64,000 bases of DNA, taken from contig OX442415.1 of the NCBI GenBank assembly GCA_949361645.1, positions 22,115,790 to 22,179,789 on the forward strand, written 5' to 3'. The position numbers and the translations under genes were made by a program. The DNA is from Spongilla lacustris. Its lineage: Eukaryota > Porifera > Demospongiae > Spongillida > Spongillidae. Below, in pieces: positions 31,861-43,775 of the stretch. How positions within the stretch are numbered: position 1 is the stretch's first letter; each line of letters starts with the position of its first letter. The notes beneath the pieces are model-generated. The model had not been told where the DNA came from. It made no database searches and was given only the letters and a program-made list of their open reading frames with translations.

Positions 31861-33033
31861 ATAGACAAAAACGGTACACACACACACATCTTTGCATGCC
31901 TGGCCACGGTAAGCGGAGGTCAGTTCTGCATACCTTTGGAAAAGATCAAACAGAAGCTGAGCTCCGTTCAAATTTTTTTTGTAGTAACATATTAAAAGTG
32001 TGAATGCTATAAATTTGTGCTGCAACTAATGTGTATAGATTATCGAGGAGATTAAAAAAATGCAGAATACTCATTTTTAATTGTATAAAGATGTTTTAAA
32101 ACCCTCTATAAAATCACTGTGAAATCACCTGAAGCATGAGCAGCTGCTCCGCCAGCAAACTGCATTATCACCACATATAATCTAACACTCAATACTCACA
32201 TACCCTAACGCAACAACATAACGATATTCACAAAGATATTACATAACACTCCTCTTGGTATAGGCATAATATATAGAGGCCACACCCAACTAAGGTTCAC
32301 CAACCTACATGTATCTGTAGCGTGCAGCTTGGCGTTTGTATAGGTGCTGTATAATGCCCACTGTTTGTGGGACCGTAACAGCCTACTATAAATAGTTGGG
32401 TGGCTTAGACCGACCGTACACATTGCCTTCCACCAAAACGCAAAGGTCGGGTTACATCCAACATTACGTTTATGTACTTGGTATGCACGCCTGTAAGATT
32501 ATTAAATATGGTGAAGTTTAATAGGCCTATGTTTCCGCTTACTAGTACGTTTGAGCTTGTACTGGTAGCATAGATCTAGTGCGTGTATGAGCTTTTTTTT
32601 GTGCAGCTTTAGATGGCAAATAGTATAGTACCCAGACCTATGAATGTATAAAACGTCTGGGTACGAGACTAGATGGAAACGACAAAGTGGCCTTGCATAA
32701 TATACCGGTACAAGATAAATTAATAATAAATAATAATTTGATGTTGTAATTTGTAGACAGCAGTTTTAAAGTAAAAAGTTATTCTTTACTTTTTACTCAA
32801 TTGCTTCTACGGAAATTACGGATTAGGGATTCCAGGAATTGTACATTCATCTGTTAATAGGTTCCGTATACATGTACTAATGTAGGTTCTGATTATACAT
32901 GTATACGATTCCATTACAAAGCATGATGCAAGGGTACCATAAAAGATCTACATGTACTATTTTTATTTTTTGTGATGTATTGTGAAGGTAGCCAGGATAA
33001 GGGATTAATTGAACATCATTTTTGTATTTTCAG
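31861..33033. other. No gene recognised; contains a MITE at ~32750-32920
   Basis: The 32750-32920 segment (TTTGTAGACAGCAG, TTACTTTTTACTCAATTG, CGGAAATTACGG, TACATTCAT) is a third, scrambled relative of the MITEs at 13965 and 15950. A small inverted repeat (GTACCCAGA...TCTGGGTAC) lies at 32627-32663. Confidence 0.4.
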
Positions 33034-33595
33034 GATGTTTCACTATCACTCATGTGCCCAACTACCTGAGCGACAAGGTGACCAATGGAGGCAGAGGGAT
33101 GGTGGTCTAGTGGAGGTGGAGGGTGGAGCTGTGTGGGGAGGAGGGGGAAAGGTGTACAGGTATGAGGTATCCAAGGATACATGGGAGAGAATGCCTGGAG
33201 ATATTGACCATGGGGCCAAACTTGGCATCTGTGAAGGACGTTTAGTGGCGGTGGGTGGCTGGAAAGGAGGCGATATGTACAGTAAGAAGGTGATGGTATG
33301 GAGAGGAGAGCGATGGTCCCAGATGTCAGAGATGTTAGTAGCCTGTGCTTATTCTTGTGTGGTTAGTGTTGGTGGAGGTGGTCTGTTGGTGATGGGAGGG
33401 GAAGGTGAAGGGGAGATATTCCTGGATGATGTTCAGGTGTTCGATGGTGAGGCGAAGACCTGGTACATGTACATTGGACTATCACTTCCTGAGCCATGTG
33501 GAAACATCTCATCAGTGGTCCATGGAGATCAGCTCTACATGATGGGAGGTGATGGCATGGGCATATCAGTGTGGAGTGCTAACATCGCTGACCTG
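33034..33595 (+). CDS. Kelch-repeat protein, exon 1 of 2 seen
   Basis: A TTTTTGTATTTTCAG acceptor and a CTG|GTGAGC donor bound 562 nt. The product has about four kelch blades with GG followed by Y/W patterns: RLVAVGGWKGGDMYSKKVMV, LLVMGGEGEGEIFLDDVQVF and QLYMMGGDGMGISVW. Kelch repeats form beta-propellers that bind protein partners. It joins in phase 0 to 35897-36188. The N-terminal part of the protein must lie in upstream exons that I could not identify, so the class (BTB-kelch, F-box-kelch or other) is unknown. Confidence 0.75.
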
Positions 33596-34544
33596 GTGAG
33601 CCACTGAGCAATAAATTGTAGTCATTTTGTACTAATCGCATATCACACAACTAGTAGATATCTCTATCACTTGTAATGAGTGATAACGATATTTTAACTG
33701 CATGCATGCCTATATGTACATGTAGGCTAATATTAATTATTAATCAGGGGCCAATGAACTGAAGTACAATGGGTCATTCAACCATTGGCTCTGTAGATAT
33801 ACATGTACCTGATTGAGATGTAGGTATCAGGACCCACGGTAGTGGGTCCTATGTAGGATTGGCTTCGGATTGGGTTTATTGGGCGTGGTTTTCGATCGAG
33901 CGTTTTAAAATGGTAACGAAGCGTTGCCATTACTCGCCAGCTCGCATATAATATTAATCCATCACAAACATGACAGATATGCACATATAACGTGAGCTTC
34001 ACTAAACAGTGCCGTTACGTGGAGTGACAAGTCGGTACCAAAATTCCGCCATTTAATTTTTGTTCTTAGTCTACCGTTCATCACGTATAACTCGCAACAG
34101 GAACGTCGTACGAAGACGAGATTAGCTTAAAAAAGTTGCATTTTATTTCCAAACGTGCCCTTTCATACAAATAAGACCTACAGTTGTTAGCTGGTGATGA
34201 AATGCCGTGAAATGACCCAAGCAGGTGGAATTCATTATCCGTGGTTGCCTAGCAGTATGCAATATGCGCGTCTTAATTTACTGTTGCCAGGTTACGCACA
34301 TGTATACGCAGCTGCAGACACGTTTACAACAGGCGGTTCTAATTCAGCAAAGGACCAAGCCAAAGAAAACGGTTCTTTAGCAAGGAGAACTCTCAGTTTA
34401 AGATATCCAAAGAACAAAGATAGGCCTATCAATAAAATAAAAAAGAGGCCTATGTACTCAGACTACACATAAGAGGATACATCGCAACGAATACAATATT
34501 TTATTGAACACTTCTGGCAGAGGCCAAAAAAATTAGGGGAAGAA

Positions 34545-34829
34545 AAGTAAATCAAAAACTTCTCTATCGAGAAAGTGATTGGTGGGATGTAGGATTGGTG
34601 GTGCAAAAAGCAAGGAAACAAGGTACAGTACGTTAAAGTGAGGTTTGGTAGGATCCTACAACTATAACAGTCCTACATTTGCAAATAGGCTTCTTCATTT
34701 GCAAATTCAGGACTGTAGGATCCTACCAAACCTCACTTTAACGTACTGTACCTTGTTTCCTTTCTTTTTGCACCACTAATCCTACATCCCACCAATCACT
34801 TTCTCGATTGAGAAGTTTTTGATTTACTT
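34545..34829. mobile_element. 285-bp foldback MITE
   Basis: Nearly the whole element is a palindrome: ~110-bp arms starting AAGTAAATCAAAAACTTCTC and containing GTGGTGCAAAAAG and GTTTGGTAGGATCCTAC, with a ~60-bp centre that is itself partly inverted. It sits in the kelch gene intron. A related fragment (TTTTTGCACCACT...CCTACATCC) is at 49100-49130. Confidence 0.8.
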
Positions 34830-35120
34830 GTGTATAAAAATTGCCCATGATCTTGATGGCGGAGAGCATAAAAGTTGAAAATCATGTGTGTTTGGCAAGC
34901 AAGATGAAATTACATCTGTCTGAAAAGCTTCTATGGAACAACTTGAGTAATGAGTGGCATGTCCAAACCAGAGCGTATGTACATGTGTACATGTAGTCAG
35001 CTGGTATTGTTTTTCCTTGCAGGCAGCCTCTATGCTACGTGTATATTGATCAAGCTTTGGCTGTTTGTTCATTATTTGGAATACCACGACTTGCAACACC
35101 TACATGTACATATACGTGAA

Positions 35121-35680
35121 CCTTAATTCCCCAGGTCCAAGTCCTACGCGTAGGACCAATATTTGAAAATTCATTATAAATAAATGCAGTTTTTTGGCAT
35201 TTATTTCTTTACTGTTGTTTGATGTGTCTATCATGCTAAATTTACCAATTGTCATTCTATTTTTTAAATCACACCCTTGGTTACACGATGTAAATAAACA
35301 GATACGGTTCTTAAAAATGCATTATGTAGAGAATTTAATTGTCCCAGAAAAAAGTACGACAAGTATCACTTTTTTTGAACGTTTTTTGAAGCATGATGTG
35401 TGTGTGCTACTTCTATGGCAGTGTTTTTACTCTAATTGGTTTTGACATTTTTACCGAAAATGCACTGTACGTTTTCAAGATTTTGTCCATTGCTTGTATT
35501 TGACAATCTTTGAAGAATTAGCAAGAAAGTAAGAATATTTTCTGAATGAATAACCATTTCTACAGTACAATGAGATTTTTGTTTGTTCTTTGATCATATG
35601 AGTTTGCTAAAAATTAATTTAAACTTGCGTCCTACTCGTAAGACGATAATCCTACGTGTAGGATGACGGGGGAATAAAGG
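35121..35680. mobile_element. Candidate 560-bp inverted-repeat element, piggyBac-like ends
   Basis: Left end CCTTAATTCCCC and right end GGGGGAATAAAGG are inverted, followed inward by the palindromes TCCTACGCGTAGGA and TCCTACGTGTAGGA. The right flank is TTAA, the left flank TGAA (possibly a mutated TTAA). No transposase is recognisable. Confidence 0.45.
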
Positions 35681-35896
35681 TTAAAGCGCCTATATGTACA
35701 TGTAGTGTTAAATATCTACTGTTCAAATTATACTACTGTACTTGGATTTGATAGCATTATTTTAATATGTACATGTATGTACTTGGAAGCGAACTTTGGT
35801 TAGCATCCATAATGGAGTGCATACATTCTCCACATGTATTGCAATTATGTTATCATGCATTTTATCACACACATACACACACACTTGTACACACAG

Positions 35897-36188
35897 CCGC
35901 CAAATCCGCACAAAAATTACACACAGCAATCTGTCTGGAGAAAGCTGTCAGATGTACAATACAGTTATTCAGCTGTTTGTGGGGTTGATGGTATGCTCAT
36001 TGCCATTGGAGGCCGGGATGGATCAAAGGAGACTTCTACCATCTATGCCTTTGACCCTGTTGATCACAAGTGGCAGCATGTTGGAGAAATGCCGTATGAG
36101 TGTTCCTATGTAGACACTCTACTGCTGTCAGGAGGGCTGTTGATGGTTGATGGGAACAGTCAGAAGGTCGTGAGGATCACTATGCAAG
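35897..36188 (+). CDS. Kelch-repeat protein, exon 2 of 2 seen
   Basis: CTTGTACACACAG acceptor and CAAG|GTAAGC donor. It reads SVWRKLSDVQYSYSAV, then GMLIAIGGRDGSKETSTIYA, DPVDHKWQHVGEMP and a last blade LLLSGGLLMVDG. It continues the propeller from 33034-33595 in frame. No further downstream exon or stop was identified. Confidence 0.75.
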
Positions 36189-37360
36189 GTAAGCCATGCA
36201 AGTGTTATGGTCAACACTACTAAACAGACTATTTTCAGATCCGGCTATGGTCTTCCCAAGTCCTTTGAACACTGGGAAGACAGATGACAGGTGTGTTAAT
36301 GGTTGGAGTGTGCTTGTGGGGGTGTGTACACATGGTACATGTATGTTAGGGAATACTAATTTTACAATAGTGCACATGTGTGCAAGAACACTTCCTCACT
36401 TCCGTAAGTGGGGGAGTTGAGTCATTAGGATCACCTCCCTAAATCCCCTTAATTGTCCATATGGTGCACCAATAATATCAGGTACGGTGGAACCTGTCTA
36501 AAGTGGTAAGACCGTGAGATATGCAATGGTTTTTGGATCCACCTCGCACGCATAACTTCCCGTTCGTACGGAAGGTTCCCGTGGCATGGTCCAATATTAA
36601 TGGATATGGTGTTCTAGTGGAAGATGCAGTGTTTGTTTTAATTACTCCATAAGTTAAATAACTGATTGTTCAGTGTTCCCCATAAATACGAAGAAGTAGA
36701 AGTAGTCCTATAGAAGTATCCAATAGGGCTGGAAATACATAAGTAACAAGTACATGAGGTTCCCGCACATATACATGTAGATCAAAATCATTGCACGATG
36801 CATTCATCTAACTGGTTGTTTGCCTGTGCCGTATATAAAGAGAAAAGGGTTAGGGTTGCCTCGACGTGTCATTGTGTTTATGCGTGTGTATTTGAATGAT
36901 CTACATGTGTACGTTTAATTTTATGCATGCATGCATGCACGTTGTACTCTGCATGTATATTGTATATGTAGACAAGGGGTATTTAACAAAGGTTCCGTGG
37001 GCCTTCACCCTTGAGGCCTAAGGTCCAAATATATCCTGCTCATCGGCACCCGAAAATAGAGGTGGCTTTTGTTTTTAAAAACACGATTTCCAACTTTAAG
37101 TCTTTTCGCCATTTTATGCTCAATTATTTTCAATAACTTATACTTCCACGCCTTTTCACATTGTATTGGTGGTTATATACATGTATAACAAAATAAATGT
37201 TGGGTCAGGATTGTCACTATACCAGTTATACATTTTTATTAAAAGCGACAGAAATCGTGCATACACTGTCAAACTACTATTTGCGGGAACCACCCAGGAA
37301 CAAGGAACAAAATGCTGTCCATTCGTACATTAAGCACCTAACTTTTAACTATGGTTTTAG
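36189..37360. other. Kelch gene 3' side and spacer, nothing recognised
   Basis: No supported exon or repeat. Short frames here lack splice sites or motifs. Confidence 0.35.
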
Positions 37361-38839
37361 GCCACAACAGCAACGGGTCGCAAGCTACAAGGGATTTTTA
37401 AGCTTAATACAGTTTCTCCCAATGATGTTACGAATGAGTTCTGCTATACATGTAGCTCACTTGCCAAAGTGGACTCAATTGAATCTAATGAGTTGGAACA
37501 GCCAAACAAATACGCACATAACAAAGCGTCAGGTTTCATTGATATCGAACGTTTACCACATATTATCTTAATAGGCTCTATAACTGATGAGGATAACAAC
37601 ATTATACATGTACAATATGACGCTGCTGTGACAAAACAAAATGGAATGTTCCAAGCTGAATCCCCAGTCCCTATTATAGAAAAAAATGTTCTGCTCGTTG
37701 GTGCTACAGGAGCTGGTAAAAGTACATTGGTCAATGGTCTAGCAAACTACATGTACCTAATGGGTGTGAAATGGGAGGATTCCTTTCGTTATAAACTTGT
37801 GGATGAAGGTATGAAAAGTCAGGTTCACAGTCAAACCTCACAAATCACTATCTATACCTTCCAGAATTCAGCTAAGCTGAAGTACACACTGTCTGTCATT
37901 GATACTCCTGGGCTTGGAGATACCAAAGAACTGGAGAGAGATCAAAAAATCATCATGAACATTAAATCAATTTTTTCAAAATCTAGATTTCAAACATTGC
38001 ATGCAATTGGCTTTGTTGCTCAAGCTCCGCTGGTAAGACTTACCCCAACACAAAGGTATGTCTTTGATTCACTCTTAGCCTTATTTGGAAATGATGTTGT
38101 AGACAACATTCTGGTAATGGCAACATTTGCTGATTGGAACCAACCTCCATTGCTGGCAGCCATGAAAGATACAAACATCCCGTTCTGTGAAGCATTGAAA
38201 TTTAACAACTGTGCATTGTACTTTGCAAATAAAAGTAGTGACGGTGATGCAGATTCTGATGATGATGGAGGTGAGGCTCTTAGCTTGCACAGATGCTACT
38301 GGAAAATGGGAGTTAAATCATTCGATGTACTGTTTAATAGGCTTGATAAGCTTCAAGGCAAAAGTATGAAACTTACAAGTGAAGTATTGAAAGAAAAACA
38401 CTTTCTAGAAAATGCATTCCGTGTGTTGCATCAGCAAATCAAAATAGGCATTTTCATAATACACCAATTACAAGTTGAAAAGGATCTGTTATCAAATAAT
38501 ACACCTGATAGTGAAACTAATGAGGCAACTGAATTAATGGCAAGGGACGTGAAGCTTGCATCTTGTAAAGCTGTTCACTGCACAAAATGCAATGTATCCT
38601 GTTATCTGGAAAATGAGGGTATTATTCCTTTTGAAGAAGCTTGTGATATTTGTCCACATCATTGTGCAAAGGAAACTCACCATATTACATCCTCCTATCG
38701 TGAGGTTGAACACATAAAGGTCAACCAAAAGGTATCTGAGCTAAGGATGAAGTATTCAGGTACAAACAGCATTGAAACAATTGAGCTGTCATTGCAATCA
38801 TTGAATGCAGCCGTGCTCACCTTGCTAGCCAAAGTTTAG
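37361..38839 (+). CDS. P-loop GTPase (AIG1/GIMAP-like) with Cys/His cluster, copy 1, premature TAG
   Basis: The frame is open from an acceptor-like CTATGGTTTTAG (37351-37360). The protein has Walker A GATGAGKST, Walker B/G3 IDTPGLGDT and a G4-like TFADWNQP. A C-terminal Cys/His-rich segment (HCTKCNVSC... CDICPHHC) may bind metal. This arrangement fits TRAFAC septin/AIG1-type GTPases, which act as membrane-associated or immune-type switches in animals; the family call is by motif. It is about 98% identical to copy 2 (44370-46022). A TAG at 38837-38839 replaces CAG of copy 2; the frame continues open after it (RSQRRLDQIALRPVPH...) to a stop at 39005-39007. A 2-residue insertion (Met-Tyr) follows NGLANY. 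No in-frame ATG lies near the start, so translation needs an upstream exon or an internal Met at about 37648. Confidence 0.75.
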   Translation, partial: ATTATGRKLQGIFKLNTVSPNDVTNEFCYTCSSLAKVDSIESNELEQPNKYAHNKASGFIDIERLPHIILIGSITDEDNNIIHVQYDAAVTKQNGMFQAESPVPIIEKNVLLVGATGAGKSTLVNGLANYMYLMGVKWEDSFRYKLVDEGMKSQVHSQTSQITIYTFQNSAKLKYTLSVIDTPGLGDTKELERDQKIIMNIKSIFSKSRFQTLHAIGFVAQAPLVRLTPTQRYVFDSLLALFGNDVVDNILVMATFADWNQPPLLAAMKDTNIPFCEALKFNNCALYFANKSSDGDADSDDDGGEALSLHRCYWKMGVKSFDVLFNRLDKLQGKSMKLTSEVLKEKHFLENAFRVLHQQIKIGIFIIHQLQVEKDLLSNNTPDSETNEATELMARDVKLASCKAVHCTKCNVSCYLENEGIIPFEEACDICPHHCAKETHHITSSYREVEHIKVNQKVSELRMKYSGTNSIETIELSLQSLNAAVLTLLAKV

Positions 38840-39007
38840 CGGAGCCAAAGGAGGTTGGATCAGATTGCACTGAGACCTGTTCCTCACTCAGAAGTACAGT
38901 ACATAGAGCAACTGATCCAATTGGAAAAGCAAGAGGCCAGACCTGGCTTTGAACAAAATGTGAGGTACTACGAGGAGGTCATGAAGCAGGCGCATGAAGC
39001 CAGCTAA

Positions 39008-40012
39008 CTACAAGAGAATAAAGTTTGTCCTGCTTGATGTAAATCATATCTGCCAATTGCCTGTAAAATGCATGTTTATTTGAATACCATATATACAATG
39101 TTTTCACTACTGCTTTGACAAATAAGTCATGGATACAGTATTGTTCAGTCACAGAAATAGTTCAATATATACTTTGACTGACAAAAAATGAGACATGGTA
39201 TTGGGCATGCATACACGTAGAAATGTCATGCACTTTGTCGCAAGATTATGCACATTTCTGAGTACATTCTAAAACAAGGAAATACTCTTATACGTACATG
39301 TAAGGACTTTTATTATTCATTTTATAGCAACACAACTTTGTACATCAGTTTGAATATTATCAGTACTGACAAAATGGATCACTGGCACAACTTTAGCTAG
39401 ACTGATCAAATGATTCATTGTAGGCTATAATAATATTCGCATAGTGCATGTGGTGGCACGTGCGCATGCAAATGCAACGTAAGCACTAGCAGTAAAGAGG
39501 ACGAAAGGACGAAAGACTTGTTGTCTACCACTGATTGCGATATAAGGTAATACTACCATCTATATTTGCTTCCTTTGAAACCTCTAACCTATTGTTACGC
39601 CTTTTATGCACCTAATAAGAACAACCTCCTAGCTGTTTTTCAGTTATGTCTAACACGCGTTGTATTCACATACGCCCCGTCATTACATTACCTTGTATCT
39701 ACAAAGTGAATCACAGCGATCGATACGACATTTGCCGACGTTAGATCAAATTGTTCCCCTTTAAACAGACTTGAGTTGTGATTACAACTCAGTTACATGT
39801 ACTTGCATTTCAATGGTTATTATTTTTAATGTGTGTGTACTGAAATATTGTGCGATGATAATTTTTAACTTGGCTCGCCAAGAAACCGCAGGAAACGAAC
39901 AACACCGACGTTATAGCACGTTAATTAATAATTGCATAGTTTAGTTAACCTCGGTTCAACCTACGTTTCTTCCAGACTACCAAATCAAAGGGCTAGTCTA
40001 GGGACCGTCGCC
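39008..40012. other. Spacer between the GTPase copies, no gene recognised
   Basis: AT-rich with no supported exon. A short GGACGAAA direct repeat lies at about 39500. Confidence 0.35.
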
Positions 40013-40125
40013 GCACTATAATAAGTGGTCAGGGGATAGAGCTCACCTATCGGGGCCTGGGGCTCGCCCCAGGAGCCAACGCTTTTCACATTGAATCCCC
40101 CCCCCCCCCCCCCCCCCCTCCAAAC
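40013..40125. mobile_element. Relic of the element seen at 16713-17530
   Basis: The segment GGGGCCTGGGGCTCGCCCCAGGAGCCAACGC (described by its core GGGGCTCGCCCC) matches the interior of the 16713-17530 element and ends in a C homopolymer. No intact ends. Confidence 0.5.
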
Positions 40126-40213
40126 AGAGATGCCAACCTGCACACCTTCCTTAGCGCGAGGCAAATTTTAACTGGGAGTGAGATAGCCCGGTTTGGGCGT
40201 GAGATACTAATAT

Positions 40214-40597
40214 TTAAATTGCGCATGCGTGCTGAGCATTACCGGTATGGCCAAGTTGCCATAATTCTCTCAAACAGGTGGTTATTACATGTACTTCACT
40301 GATTAGAATGCATTTTATTGCACTGCGATGTTGCAAATTTTGCGTTCTGCAGTAGTTCTTTGGACAGTGCATATCGGTGTGATTAGCTAATTTCATTGTT
40401 ACGATGCTCGATAAAGTACCCTTTGGATCTAAATTGGGCCTAAACGAGGTCTTGTTTTTTCTGACCATGGAGAAAATGCGTTCTTCCTGTGCGTTAGAAT
40501 GAGGAAGAACCAGAACTAGTTTGGCAATTTTGCAAAGTTTGTTCAAATATTTGTATTGGTTTAAACAGCACGTGTGCAAATGCAGCAATAATTTCAT
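40214..40597 (-). pseudogene. hAT transposase C-terminal dimerisation domain remnant
   Basis: The minus-strand frame includes CKIAKLVLVLPHSNAQEERI, then FSMVRKNKTSFRPNL and LSSIVTMKLAN. This is the hATC dimerisation block (L-x-LPxSxAxxER-x-FS...R-x-L). The catalytic N-terminal part is missing. It lies beside relics of non-autonomous elements, so it may be what is left of their autonomous source (inference). Confidence 0.8.
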
Positions 40598-41593
40598 GCC
40601 ACAGGCCTGACAGGGGGCAGCTTAAGCGCTCATGGGGTCACATTAATTTATGAGTAGCAGACTAGCAGCTGCATATGTGTTAATTGAATAACGCAGCCGC
40701 CACTATCGCGTCAGTGTTATGCGCGCATGCATGCATGACTATTATAGAGGAAATTTCACGTATTCTTGCGTCGCACTTAAGTAATAATACACAACGCAAA
40801 TCAATGTAATATCCTAGTAGTAGTGCAGAATCATTACATGTTTCAAGCTGGACTTTGTGCATGGCATGTAATTAGAGTATTTTACAGCGGACCACTACTA
40901 CTAATCTAGTTTAGATCTCTCAAGCTAGACCTACATGTATTCGTGGTCCACTGTGCCTTTCAATAACGAAGTAGGTCTTGCTTTAATAATGAGACCAGCG
41001 CTACCATTCTCGAGTCGATGCTAGGCAATTTGTATTTGACCACAATAACTGGTGACAATTCGCCAGTAAAAGTTGCCCCATAAAAATCAGATTTATTGCA
41101 ACGATTCCTTCATCGTAACTGTGTAAAAATTACTCAACGCCGGAAGACTTCATTCTTGACTACCATTACGCACATATGAATGCGATAGCTGATTTCCCCG
41201 GCTCCGATATATAGTGCGTCCGTATGTACATTTACTAGTCCAAACGATGCGAGTCACGTAATTTCCACAAAGGTGCACCCCTTTTATAATTCGACAAGAA
41301 ACAGTTTATGTGAAGTATAGGGGGCAAAATTCACAAAGAGCTATTATTTTGTTCTCGGGGGGGGGGGGGGGGGGTGGGGGTGGAGGAAGGGAGGGATCTT
41401 TGCCAAAAAGGAATTTTTGTGTCAAATAATCACCACTTTTGAGATTTATTTTAGCTCGCTTTAGTTCGCACTCCAGCAACATAATGGTTCAGTTTGTAGT
41501 GTTCATAGGTGTCCAATACGTGCAAATTTGAAGTTTAACTGCCTATCTAATGCTATTCTACATTATTTTTGCTATTTCATAGTGGAGAGCAAT

Positions 41594-42352
41594 CAGTGCT
41601 GCCGCGATATGGTCTTTAGCCGATATCGCCTATATCGCGATATATCGCGATATGAGTAAAATATCGCAATATAGTATCGTGATATTTTTAAGTATATTCA
41701 TCGAGCAATTATTTATCAATAACCACACCATTTTCATGCAAGTTGAGGTTGCGTTGTTGTGGTGGCGACACAAGAACAAAAACATAAAATGGCACAGTAT
41801 CACATGCAGGAAAAGAATTTAAGAGAGGATTAAATCACTGCGTGAATGAACATATATGCTTTCCGATCACATAATGATTCCAAAATGATTTTGTGGCCCC
41901 ATTCATCTTCCTCATCGAAAAAAAAAAGACTCGTGTTTAACGATATTATCTCCATAAACGTAAACTCTTCCATGACAATATTTCAAATAATACATGTCAG
42001 TATAATATGGTGAGAAAGAGAACTTATTATAAGCGTTCGCGGTTACACGTTTAAATACTTACACGGGCGGCTGATTTTCAATGGGGGCGGATAATTTACA
42101 GTATATATGTACGCAGCACTGCAGCTGAATTCGAATGTATGTGCATGCATGCGTGGCCCAACACTAGTTACATCTGCTGAATAACTTTTTCGTATATTTC
42201 CGTCTTTCTCCGTCTATTCTCCCGGCTATCTCCGTATATCCATGTACGTTTGTATCGCGATATGACCAAAAAATATCGCGATATATCGCATATCACGATA
42301 TATAAAAAATATCGCGATATATCGCATATCGCGATATATCGCGGCAGCCCTG
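41594..42352. mobile_element. 759-bp non-autonomous hAT element with 8-bp TSD
   Basis: Ends CAGTGCTGCCGCGATAT and ATATCGCGGCAGCCCTG are inverted copies, and the flanks are identical 8-bp repeats AGAGCAAT (41586-41593 and 42353-42360). CAG ends plus an 8-bp TSD are diagnostic for hAT. Both subterminal regions are packed with TATCGCGATA palindromes. No transposase frame remains. Confidence 0.92.
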
Positions 42353-42360
42353 AGAGCAAT

Positions 42361-43775
42361 TATCACGTGACGATTTGTGGGCGTCGTCTTCAAATAGCAA
42401 ATAGCGCTGTGCGTACAACAATCGAAGAGTTGCACTTCTCTTCCGAACCATAAACGCCGTTCTTCAAAATCTTGTTGGAGCCATAAGCCTTTGGTATTGG
42501 TGGGCCAGTTGCTTAAGTTGCAAACAATTTTTGAAGTGACAATATCTACAGCAGTTGCTGCGATGCAACCTGTAATTATGCGGCATTGATGCCTGGCAAT
42601 GCATCAATTTGTAGTACATATCCGTCCGTCTCATTTTTTTCGAGGTCAATATTGATCGAAAAATAATTATTTTTGCAGAGGGTGTGGTCTGGAGTTGTGT
42701 TCGTTAACTTTTGTTTTTGGTCTCCCTCGGTGTGAAGTTTTAAATACTGAGTGCATGATATTCGAATCCCTTCTTACCGCCTTTAAAAATATGCAACCTG
42801 TGCCAAATAAAGTACTACATGTATAAAAGCTGTTCAGACTTCAGTTATAGATCGTGTACTGACTTAGTCAATAATTGCGTATTGTAAAGGGCAAATTACA
42901 TGCATACATGTACGTGTACACATTACAGATAATGATTGCCGATAACATTCCAATATATCTCGGCTGTAAAATAATGACATGCTCTAACTTTAGGAACATG
43001 TTATTATATCCAGGACGTATTACACTTGTTCTCTGCTCGTTTCTAAATTTTATTTCTGTATATCTTTGTTTCTGTCCGTACACGCTTATTTCGTAAAGAT
43101 TAATCGCGATATATCGCTTCTCGCGATATAAACATTTAATCGCGATATATTATATCGCGGCAACACCGATTATACTCCCTATGTACATGTACATCATTGC
43201 GTGTATTTTTTTTGCAGAATAAATCGATTACCTAACGGAAGCAACAAAGAAAGGATCATGTGTGAAGAGACATCACGTTCCAGTGGAGACCAATTACATG
43301 GAAGTAGTAAGCTCACATTGTAGGAAGAATCTCTTGTGTTGCACGGTGTTAATGTGTAAATAGATAAACTCAAGGGAATAAATGGTACAATGATAAAATG
43401 GAATGGGCTACACATTCAAGAAATCTCCATGGTTCTGGAATTAAAAAATAATTGTGTGTGTGTGTGTGTTTGTGAGGGGTTAAAACTTTCAATAAAGCTA
43501 GAATCAGATCAGAACATATGAGTACAACTTCCTAGCAGTATTGGGTTGCTCCTGTACATTCAGTACTTCCATTGCAGATATATAAATCACAATCTAACTA
43601 CATGTAGTAAAGCACTGTGTGTGCTGGTTTTATTGCTTGCATTTTAAATGCTTCAGATCAATGTACTGAAAAGCAAGCAACATTATATTACAATCGGATT
43701 TATTACACTCCTGTATAAAGCGAAAAAGCAAGTATTATTTTAGAAACTTCTACATACACATGTATCCTTGTTTGC
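42361..43775. other. Spacer; contains a related hAT terminus at ~43095-43165
   Basis: TTAATCGCGATATATCGC, TTCTCGCGATATAAAC and TATATCGCGGCAACACC at 43100-43165 repeat the terminal motif of the 41594-42352 element and look like a solo end. Poly(GT) at 43451-43470. No supported exon. Confidence 0.5.
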
